Shown here in pieces: positions 10,584 to 17,171 of a DNA stretch of 17,171 nt. Under the pieces are notes generated by a model. It worked only from the letters and a program-made list of their open reading frames with translations. It did no database searches and was not told the origin of the DNA. Source of the stretch: Globomyces pollinis-pini. Lineage: Eukaryota > Chytridiomycota > Chytridiomycetes > Rhizophydiales > Globomycetaceae. Position numbers and translations under genes: made by a program. How positions within the stretch are numbered: the first letter of the stretch is position 1; each line of letters begins with the position of its first letter. The stretch lies in the NCBI GenBank assembly GCA_025399215.1, contig MU621439.1, positions 1-17,171 on the forward strand, in the 5' to 3' direction.

Positions 10584-11881
10584 TCAAGCACGCTTGGTTC
10601 TTTTGGATTGCAATTTCTTTGCTTCTTTCTTTTTTAATTTCGCTTCAGCTTTACGTTGACTTTCAGGAGACAATTTCAAAATTTCATTCATTTTTTCCTT
10701 CTTTTCTTTGATTTTTTGATCTGCCAACACCTACAGAAAAATAGTTTAAAATGCAATATACAGCATACTGCTTTGCGCTCTTCTTCTTCAGCTCGCATAA
10801 TTTCTCTTGCTGCAATTTCACGTAATCGAATGGATTTGGATTTTGCCTCATGAGATAGTTTACCATGTTTACCAATGATATCAATCACTTCCATCACTAG
10901 CTCGCTAAGTTCACGTTGGTAAGCAGTTGTAGATGCATCAGCTTTATCGAAATCTGGTAGTCTGAAAACAAACTGTAACATTTTTGGCTGGGCCAAATCT
11001 TCCAATCTACTAATGAATATAGCATAAAGTATACTTTTTCGGTTTCTCATAAGGCAAGTCAGTGAACGAAATTTGTTCAATAATTGGATGTGTGTTCAAT
11101 TCTCCCTGACCTATCGAAAAGGGTTCAACAACCACACAATTTACCTTGTTCATCTAATCCCAAAGATTTCCAAAAGGCTTTTTTAACCTTGGGGGAAGCC
11201 CATAATACATTAGTAAACTCTGGACAATCAGTTAGCATTGTGTAATGTTCTTTTGGAAATCCAGTCATATCTCGAGGTTTTGGAAAATTATCCTATAGAA
11301 TAAGCATTAGATATAGAATCATGTACCAAATCCCATCTGGTTTTCAACACGTTAGTAGCAGTCTTTCTTGGTAACAAAGCAAATACAATTGAATCACAAA
11401 CAGTTTCAGTAATCAACACATCAATAGTCTATGGATTAAAGATTTTGAAATACCACACGATCATATAAATCTTTTCCTGCAAAATAATCAAAAATGTATT
11501 GAATTGGATCATGACGTGCAACTAAACGTAACAATGCATAACAAGTTTGAACATAAATTCTGCCAGATCCATAATAAATATAATCTCGAGGTCCATCTTT
11601 AACCAACTTATGATCCTCATTACCAACATGCGCAAAATTTTCCTTCCAAACAGAGATGTTTGCTTGGGCCCTAGTTTAAGATCTTGATAAATAACATACC
11701 AATAACGAGCAATTCTAAGATTTTTACTATTTCCGATATAATAACAAGCAATATAGAACAGAATGGATGAGATGGCGATGAACTCAAACCATAAGTCTAT
11801 CCAGGCCATTGTATTCCAGTCCATCATTGGTCTAGTATCAATCGGAGTATCAAAAGACGATGATAAAGGAACTTGACTCAT
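10584..11881 (-). CDS. CCDC47-family ER membrane protein (PAT complex / translocon-associated)
   Basis: Exons complement(10584..10730, 10769..11009, 11035..11110, 11145..11292, 11327..11428, 11454..11670, 11700..11881) give 370 residues. One membrane helix at 32-50 (FEFIAISSILFYIACYYIG) is followed by GNSKNLRIARYWAQANISVW, the family's hallmark juxtamembrane block. A cytosolic domain with DGPRDYIYYGSGR, FAGKDLYDRVTIDVL and FPKPRDMTGFPKEHY follows, then LQFVFRLPDF and a lysine-rich, coiled C-terminal tail. CCDC47 proteins work with Asterix as an intramembrane chaperone and in the multipass translocon. The long acidic luminal N-terminus and signal peptide of animal CCDC47 (483 residues) are absent, as I would expect in a short fungal form. 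Introns are 25-38 nt. The acceptor at 11007-11012 is a tandem TAGTAG. The start lies 40 bp from the divergent OST2. Confidence 0.88.
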
Positions 11882-11921
11882 TGCTTTTAAATTGCAGTTT
11901 AAGAAAGAATTTTTACTTCAA
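11882..11921. promoter_or_regulatory. Forty-base bidirectional promoter between CCDC47-like and OST2
   Basis: Only 40 bp separate the start codons of two divergent ER genes. The spacer is AT-rich and must supply both 5' UTRs, or promoter elements must lie inside the coding regions. No clear TATA box or other known element is visible. Co-expression is inferred from the arrangement. Confidence 0.6.
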
Positions 11922-12315
11922 ATGAAAACAAAACAATCAAATCTTCTAGTTCGACTTCAACAATCTTATCAACAGAATACCCCTGTTTTTATCAAATTAA
12001 TCGATGTGTTTCTGGTTTTTGTGATGCTGACTGGAGTGGTGCAATTGTATGTTCAATCTGGTTAATCCATAGCATTTATATGATCATGGCTGGTACTTAT
12101 CCTTATAACGCTTTCTTGTCTGGATTCGCTTGTTCAGTTGGTATGTTTGTTAATACTGCCAATTTACGAATCCAATTGAATCCAGCAAACGCAAATGAAG
12201 TGTCCATTTCTCCTGAAAGGTATTTCGGTTGTTATACTGATGTTGTAGAGCTTTCGCTGATTATGCCTTTTCGTGTATGGTTCTTTTCTTCTTCGTGGTG
12301 TGTTTTGTTGGTTAA
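11922..12315 (+). CDS. OST2: Oligosaccharyltransferase subunit OST2/DAD1
   Basis: Exons 11922..12046, 12073..12219 and 12249..12315 give 112 residues, matching the family (about 113). The cytosolic N-terminus (LLVRLQQSYQQNTPVFIKLI) leads into three membrane segments: VFLVFVMLTGVVQFIYMIMAG, FLSGFACSVGMFVNTANLR (shortened here) and the terminal SCMVLFFFVVCFVG. The motifs TGVVQF, FLSGF, LRIQLNP and ISPERAFADY are diagnostic. OST2 is an essential subunit of the ER oligosaccharyltransferase that N-glycosylates nascent chains at the translocon. Introns are 26 and 29 nt; without splicing the second one, the conserved ERAFADY block and the last helix would be lost. The neighbour across 40 bp is another translocon-associated protein. 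Confidence 0.96.
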
Positions 12316-12319
12316 TAAA
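12314..12319 (+). terminator. Poly(A) signal AATAAA overlapping the OST2 stop codon
   Basis: AATAAA begins at the second base of the TAA stop (12313-12315). The next gene is convergent and ends 146 bp away. Confidence 0.55.
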
Positions 12320-12461
12320 TCTGTTTCCTCTACTTTACGTAGTATGATCTAAACAACTACAGGGTTGTCGTTTCTTATTTTGCAATCACCAGTACTTATA
12401 TTGTCATCTAAAATAAACTTCAACAGTGCTACTTCAATACTATTTGATACCCAAAGGTGGT

Positions 12462-13379
12462 TTACAATTTATTGAATGATGCAATGTCAACGGATTGAAC
12501 GTAATCTTCGAATTCCATGATTTGATCAATGAGATCGTCAGTGGAAACCTTGGAATCAACAATGACAGCAGTGATAGAGAGTTTCTTGATACCATATCCG
12601 ATTGGAACAAATTTCTTGGCACCCCAAACGAGACCGTCCATTTTGATGGCAATAACTTGCTTTTGCAAAGCTTCCATATCAGTTTCGTCATCCCAAGGCT
12701 TGACATCGAAGACAACCATGGACTTAGCATCTGGTAATGGTCCCTTAGCAGCCTTTCTAGCATTGTATTCAGCAACACGTTGAGCCTTGAGCTTTTCGTT
12801 TTCTTCATCTTCTTCTTCATCAGAACCGAATAAGTCCAAGTCTTCATCGTCTTCTTCTTCTTTGGCAGCAGGTTTGGCAGAGGCAGCAGCAGCCTTGGCA
12901 GGAGCAGCTTTAGCAGGGGCAGCAGATCCGGCTGGACCATATTCATGAGCAGCTTTCTTTACACCAATGAACCTAAGATAGGCATTAAAGACTTTTTGTA
13001 TTACTTCTTGCTTTCAGCCACGGTATAGGAAGCGATATGGTTGTACCAACGAAGGGCATTAACGTATTTAGAGGCAGGTGCTTTTTGGACAGCTTCGAAG
13101 ACAGCAACATCAGCTTGGGTAGGAACGAATCTACAAAGTCAGTAATCGGAATGAAATGAGATTAAAGATTGGTAAAAGGAACATAAAGCAATCAGAGATG
13201 CACAAGGCAAAAGGGGTTAACAGCACAGTAGGAGTGTCAAGTCCCGTCAGCAACACGGACCAATTAATCTCATCATCTTGCGAGTTTAGTTTAACTTACC
13301 CTTCGATATAGGATCGTTCAAGTAGGTAGCTATCAAGGACTTGGAGTCCAGCATCGGTATTAAGAGCAGAGAATCCCAT
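12462..13379 (-). CDS. EFB1: Translation elongation factor eEF1B alpha (EF-1 beta), nucleotide exchange factor
   Basis: Exons complement(12462..12972, 13005..13130, 13300..13379) give 238 residues. The N-terminal GST-C-like part (residues 1-70) has [18 protein letters not shown] and [12 protein letters not shown]. An Ala/Pro/Lys-rich linker follows, then the acidic [10 protein letters not shown] block (from 115), which is a CK2-type site in this family. The C-terminal exchange domain runs from about 150 to 238 ([42 protein letters not shown]), with the penultimate lysine used to eject Mg-GDP. The factor recharges eEF1A with GTP in the cytosol. The second intron is 32 nt, but the first is 169 nt and has the fuller donor GTAAGT, because it carries a snoRNA. 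AATAAA is built from the Asn-Lys codons next to the stop. Confidence 0.97.
12468..12473 (-). terminator. Candidate AATAAA inside the last codons of eEF1B alpha
   Basis: The codons for Asn-Lys, followed by Leu and the stop, spell AATAAA three bases before TAA. No better AATAAA follows within 40 bp. The coding constraint makes chance occurrence possible. Confidence 0.35.
13188..13281 (-). ncRNA. Intronic C/D-box snoRNA, snR18/U18-like, guiding 25S rRNA 2'-O-methylation
   Basis: It lies inside the 169-nt first intron of eEF1B alpha, same strand. Box C ATGATGA is at 13276-13270, D' box CTGA at 13250-13247 and D box CTGA at 13195-13192. A terminal stem pairs GCAA (13281-13278) with TTGC (13191-13188), giving a 94-nt RNA. 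The 12-nt guide TTGGTCCGTGTT (13263-13252), one base before D', is exactly complementary to AACACGGACCAA, a block I know as invariant in eukaryotic 25S/28S rRNA. The D+5 rule puts the methyl group on the A of ACA in that block (opposite 13255). From memory, this is the snR18/U18 target (yeast A649/C650), and yeast snR18 sits in the EFB1 intron. The C' box is weak and the guide upstream of D was not recognised. Confidence 0.88.
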
Positions 13380-13643
13380 GATAATAAAATTAGGTGAAAT
13401 TTACTAAAAGTTTTTTTTTTCAATTAACTGTACAAGCCACAAGTGCACCTTCCCACGTTCAGACAATTGTAACAATGGTCATAATACTCAGTACGCGTTA
13501 GCTGATAGTACTAGATCTTTCGACTGTGTTTAAGGTTAAATCGCTGCATGATGTACACTCTTTCCTTACATCACGTTACGCGTTTAGAAACAAGCTATCT
13601 CACTGTTAGATCAATATATAACTTTCTTTATTGAACGCTCATG
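13380..13643 (-). promoter_or_regulatory. Upstream region of eEF1B alpha with two ACGCGT motifs
   Basis: These 264 bp hold the eEF1B alpha promoter and the JIP5 3' end. A ten-base T run (on the + strand, near 13411-13420) lies 30-40 bp upstream of the ATG. Two ACGCGT palindromes occur at 13493-13498 and 13578-13583; this is the core recognised by MBF-type factors in ascomycetes. No open frame or tRNA was seen. Function is inferred. Confidence 0.35.
13627..13632 (-). terminator. Poly(A) signal AATAAA of JIP5
   Basis: AATAAA begins 11 nt after the JIP5 TAA stop on the minus strand. Confidence 0.6.
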
Positions 13644-14918
13644 TTAATCTAGATCTTGAAAAAATGAAGCGCCACTACTAATTTCTTTTTCTTTCCCGAA
13701 CGATACTTTCGTCTTCTTTGGTTGTTTTTTAACTCTTGCTTCCGGTTCATCATCAGAATCTGCATCATCGCTTTCCATTTCTTCATCTTCATTTATATCG
13801 GTATCATCATCTCCATCTCCAAATGCGTCGTTGTCCAAGTGAGATAAATCGGAATCCCAAATTTTGACAGTCTCTTCAATGGAGCATGTTGCTATTTTCT
13901 TTCCATCAAATGAGAGACTCATAGATTCAATTGGTAGATCATTTCCATGATCTCCAACACTTCCGATCAGGCAGTTTGGAAAAATACCAACTATACTTTA
14001 GAAGTGGTGTTTTGTACCTGCTCTAATTATTCCATCCCCAGATCCAGTATACAAAGTCGTTTCACTTGCCTTGATAACGGACGAAACGCTTTGTGGATGT
14101 CCTAAGGTTAGAAGCATCACAAAAATTGATACCTGGAAATCTATCAGTACAATCACCCCAATCATTCCAAGAAAAAAACAAGATATTTCCAGATTGAGTA
14201 CCCACTACAGCTTTGGTATTATTCTAGAGACGCATGTTAAATTTTAATCAATATTACACGCATCATCGTTACAGACAACAGTTCATCATCCTGGTTAGCT
14301 GAAACAGCTACAGGATTCTTTTTTCTGATATCAAATACTGATAAACATCCACCTCCTGATGTTACCACTAGTGTATTCTTATCCTCTACAAATGCCATAT
14401 CTGATATGAAATCACTATTTTCATGGTAACGATATGCTAATTTTCTAGACCTTAAATCCCAGATCTAATTCAGTTAAATATTAGTATGTACCTTCACACA
14501 ACCAGCGTCATCTCCTGTAGCAACCAAACTTTCCGAGAGTGCTTTGACCTTATTGATTGGTTGACTTTATCCGAGTTCAAGTTTTAATAAAAATTAATAC
14601 CTATGAGCTTTCTGTTTGCGCAATATAACTTTTTGAGACTCCAAATGGATCAATTGTAATGAACGATCTTTCGAACCAGTATAAATAGCATCTCCAGTGG
14701 AATTGAAATCAACAGAACGACAAGAATCAGTATGATGTTTACTAGAGAAGAGTAGTTTGGTAGATGTATCGTTTAAATCATAACTAATGATCAGAGTTGA
14801 AAGGATACCATTCTAGATTTCCATCAATCAAACCAGCAGCTAATAAATTCTTGGACGGATGGAAAGTTACATCAAATACGACTTCCGAACACGACACTGT
14901 TGATATAGGTTTTCTCAT
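13644..14918 (-). CDS. JIP5: WD-repeat protein JIP5/WDR55
   Basis: Exons complement(13644..13990, 14018..14101, 14133..14223, 14258..14464, 14492..14564, 14601..14783, 14809..14918) give 364 residues, close to WDR55 (383). The chain forms a seven-bladed-type WD40 series: VTFHPSKNLLAAGLIDG, CRSVDFNSTGDAIYTGSKD, LVATGDDAGCVKIWDLRS, SDMAFVEDKNTLVVTSGGG, AVVGTQSGNILFFSWNDWG with TDRFPGHPQSV, TLYTGSGDGIIRAV, and MSLSFDGKKIATCSIEETVK. A highly acidic segment and a basic KKQPKKTK stretch follow, as expected for a nucleolar protein. JIP5/WDR55 is needed for rRNA processing and large-subunit biogenesis. The six introns are 25-36 nt; the 36-nt one (14565-14600) ends in AAG. The start was chosen because the frame upstream of it is not WD-like. 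Confidence 0.93.
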
Positions 14919-15161
14919 TTTGTATCCTTACACGAATTGGGTCTAAAAACTTTTTTCTGATAGACTTCAAAGACAGTGGTCATTTAGCAGTCAAATCAGT
15001 CAATTGATCGCATAGGAATTGATTTTGAATTCATTGATTTGTCGAGAGAAATTTGAATTCTTATTGAGAATTAACTGATAAAACTCAAAGCTATTAGTGG
15101 ATGGTTTACATGGTTTACTAAATAAGTATGTAGAATTCAATCCATATTTTAATTTAATTAA

Positions 15162-15173
15162 GGCCAATTGGCC
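15162..15173. promoter_or_regulatory. GGCCAATTGGCC palindrome with CCAAT on both strands
   Basis: A perfect 12-nt palindrome lies 14 bp before the UsgS-like start codon, within the 269-bp divergent spacer shared with JIP5 (14919-15187). It displays CCAAT in both directions, the core of HAP/NF-Y sites. Its closeness to the ATG argues it may lie in the 5' UTR instead. The rest of the spacer holds a 9-bp direct repeat of ATGGTTTAC (15101-15118) and no gene. Confidence 0.3.
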
Positions 15174-15187
15174 GATTTTTCTTTTTG

Positions 15188-16336
15188 ATGTCACAGTTAG
15201 GTTCTGATATCTTCAAAGCACTTTCTGCAAGTCTGGCTAGAACCTGGACGGAATTAAAACACGATATAAAGAATATCCCAAAGCATCCCAAATTCGCCGA
15301 TTTCAAGCATGGAGTCCATATAGCTTGGTCTGGGCTTCTAATCACTTACCATTCCAAGCAAGTATATCCTCGATTATACTCAATCACTAAATGGATATTG
15401 GTGTTGGCGCTGATAGTGTGGTTCATATCAAGAATAATCACTTCATTAGTTCATTCCATACATTTACTCTTTTCTGTCCTATTGCAAAACCGAATCTACT
15501 ACTTTGATTTTATAATTGCCAAAATTGATCAGATCGCAGCATTCACCATCTCCCTTGTTCCAAATATTTTACTCTTTGTGATTAGATACATCTACCCAAT
15601 ACCAATTGATCAACTCTTCTTTTTGTCTTTGAGTGAAAGTGGATTACGATTGCAAGATTCAATCAATACGTCGAAGGATCAACTTCAAAGCCAAGAATCG
15701 GTTGAAAACCCACGTATTAGAAGTAATTGGGCCATGGAATTCGCTAAAAAAGAGTTGAATGAACTAAGTGATCAACCAGACAAGAAACGAAAAAGAAGTT
15801 CCTGGTCGCTAATCTATGAAAATTCTAGAGGCAGTATACCGGCTAGATTATTACTTTTCTTGAAGCGACTTACAATTAAGCTGGGATTTTTCCTTTCATG
15901 TGCAATTTTATCGTGGTTACCAATCGTTGGATCTTTTGTTTGGCCACTCGTAACGTTCTACTACATTCAAAAAACGTTTGGTATGAAATATGGTGTATTC
16001 TTACTGATCTTGGGATACTGTGTTCCTTCTTTGAATAATTTACTTACCTTCAGATTTCTCAAGACTTTGGCCAAGTTAAGAGCATTCGGAAGAGAGCTAC
16101 TTGAACCTTATTTGTGTCGATCCAATATGACAAAGAAAGAGGTAAAGAAAGTACATTGATGTTTTTAGCGAAGAGCATGGTTTGATATTCATTCGGCCTA
16201 CATCTATGGTTTTACTTGCTTGCTATATCCTTTCCTATCTATCCCAATATTTGGTCCTATATTCTTTGGTGTTGCTCAAGCTGCCATTAGTGAGTTAGTG
16301 ATTGTAGTTGTGCATGATACCGATTTCAATAAGTAG
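15188..16336 (+). CDS. Fungal UsgS-like multispanning membrane protein
   Basis: Exons 15188..16141 and 16169..16336 (27-nt intron) give 373 residues. Hydrophobic segments are near residues 63-95, 105-140 and 235-285, with one more at the C-terminus. A charged, probably cytosolic, loop lies at about 160-220 (basic KKRKRSSW). The order LVPNILLFVIRYIYPIPIDQ, SWLPIVGSFVWPLVTFYYIQ, RELLEPYLCR and, after splicing, RRAWFDIHSAYIYGF...GPIFFGVAQAAISEL matches the layout I recall for proteins annotated as transmembrane protein UsgS in filamentous fungi. Biochemical function is not known to me. Splicing is supported because the C-terminal helix and GVAQA motif appear only with the intron removed. A decayed copy follows directly. 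AATAAA starts one base after the stop. Confidence 0.72.
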
Positions 16337-16669
16337 AAATAAAACAATTAGGTGGAACGGATAGTATGTATTTATATGATTAGTAAACCTTATAGGAAAC
16401 CTATACGTTACCTTCTGCTGTTGTTGTTGAATACTTCCACATGAATACTCAACTATTGGCGAGTAGCAAGCACTTTTCAAAAACTTTATCAGCATGTTCT
16501 TCTAGATATGCTCCCTGTTCTACCTTGTCACTGAACTTGTTATCATCCAATGGTTTACTGGAGGTTTGTATCGATGTATATACCAGATAATGATTATGGT
16601 TATAAACCTAAACATCAGGTAATCAGCGACACAATGGCACATCTGTTGAAGCAGCGTGAATGGATCCTA
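16337..16669. other. Spacer between the UsgS-like gene and its decayed copy
   Basis: No gene is supported here. Open stretches on either strand are short and unrelated to known proteins. I could not align this spacer with the 5' half of the intact gene, so the duplicated block appears to lack the N-terminal coding part. A 6-bp hairpin with an AAA loop lies at 16391-16405. Confidence 0.5.
16338..16343 (+). terminator. Poly(A) signal AATAAA of the UsgS-like gene
   Basis: AATAAA begins one base after the TAG stop. A short hairpin, TATAGG-AAA-CCTATA (16391-16405), lies 48 bp further on. Confidence 0.55.
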
Positions 16670-17171
16670 TAGAAACGAACCTATTGGCCATTGTCAAAAT
16701 TGATTAGATCAAGGTAGTTACAATTTCGCTTGTCCCAAATATCGTATCCTTTATCGTTAGATACATCTATCCAGTACCAATTGATCAACATTTCTTTTTG
16801 ACGTTGAAAGAAAGTGGATTAGCAGCAAGATTCAATCACTATGTCAACGGAATTTTATCGTGGTTACCAATTGTTGAATCTTTTGTTTGGCCACTTATAA
16901 CGTTCTGCTACATTCAAAAAACTTCTGGTATGAACTATATGGTATTCTTACTGGTCTTGGGATAGTGTGTTCCTCGCAAAATTTACACGTCTTGGACAAG
17001 TTGAGAGCAATCGGAAGCGAGTTACTTAAACCTTATTTGTGTCGATCTAATATGATAAGGAAAGAGGTAACGAATGTAAATTGACGTTTTAGCGAAAAGC
17101 GTGGTTTGATATTCATTTTACATCTATTGTTTTACGTGCTTGTTATATCCTTTCCTGTTTTATCTTTAGTG
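16670..17171 (+). pseudogene. Decayed tandem copy of the UsgS-like gene (runs off the window)
   Basis: From about 16670 the sequence aligns base by base with 15485 onward of the intact gene. Shared blocks include those encoding RYIYPVPIDQ, LSWLPIVESFVWPL and KPYLCRSNM. The copy carries in-frame stops at 16705-16707 and 16963-16965, small frame-shifting indels (for example around 16970-16990), and a deletion of about 225 nt that removes the charged loop and the start of a membrane helix (parent about 15678-15902). The 27-nt intron is still present (GAG then GTAACGAATG...TTTTAG, 17066-17092), so the copy arose by DNA duplication, not by reverse transcription. It cannot encode the parent protein. 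Confidence 0.85.

Noticed and set aside
12440..12946. 168-residue minus-strand open frame over the eEF1B alpha 3' exon
   Set aside because: It is an out-of-frame shadow, Leu/Lys/Ser-rich with no motif, while the other frame encodes the complete exchange domain.
13188..13281. The intronic snoRNA as a SNORD51 ortholog, since vertebrate EEF1B2 hosts SNORD51
   Set aside because: The guide matches the AACACGGACCAA block of LSU rRNA. The SNORD51 site, as I recall, lies in a different block (near GACCCGAAAGATGG), so snR18/U18 fits better.
16295..16495. 66-residue minus-strand frame with a poly-Gln run after the UsgS-like gene
   Set aside because: It overlaps the end of the UsgS-like coding region, lacks homology, and the Gln run reflects a short CTG/TTG repeat.
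16337..16669. Transposon or transposase remnant in the spacer before the pseudogene
   Set aside because: No terminal repeats, target-site duplication or conserved catalytic motif could be found; the open stretches are under 45 codons.
1..17171. CRISPR arrays, rRNA or tRNA genes, prokaryotic operons
   Set aside because: No spaced direct repeats, tRNA box pairs or rRNA cores are present. The spliced genes and ER and mitochondrial products show this is eukaryotic nuclear DNA.

Overview
The window is a dense piece of an AT-rich eukaryotic nuclear genome. It holds eight protein genes, nearly all broken up by introns of only 25-38 nt. Splicing these out restores full-length, family-typical proteins in every case. 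The standard genetic code fits. The gene set suggests an early-diverging fungus of the Cryptomycota/Rozella kind, which is an inference: a UsgS-type membrane protein (a family I know only from fungi), a giant CEP350-like centrosome/basal-body protein (expected where centrioles and flagella persist), a mitochondrial translation GTPase, and extreme compaction.

Layout. 1-6204 (-): CEP350-like scaffold, nine exons, C-terminus outside the window. 6205-7066: the one long intergenic gap, with an ATCC/ATCT microsatellite. 7067-9171 (+): GUF1 (mitochondrial EF4/LepA), eight exons. 9313-10534 (+): MRI1, methylthioribose-1-phosphate isomerase. 10584-11881 (-): CCDC47-type ER protein. 11922-12315 (+): OST2/DAD1. 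12462-13379 (-): eEF1B alpha (EF-1 beta), whose first intron is 169 nt and carries a C/D-box snoRNA. 13644-14918 (-): JIP5/WDR55. 15188-16336 (+): UsgS-like membrane protein. 16670-end (+): a decayed tandem copy of that gene.

Themes. Three genes serve translation or ribosome biogenesis (GUF1, eEF1B, JIP5), and the snoRNA in the eEF1B intron is predicted to guide methylation of 25S rRNA. Two ER genes (CCDC47 and OST2) sit head to head 40 bp apart and probably share a promoter. AATAAA signals overlap or lie within about 13 nt of the stop codon in six of the seven genes whose 3' end is visible.

The strongest finding is the snoRNA. Its D' guide matches the universally conserved LSU rRNA motif AACACGGACCAA, the snR18/U18 target as I recall it. 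Budding yeast keeps snR18 in the intron of the same host gene (EFB1), so the host-guest pairing may be ancient in fungi.
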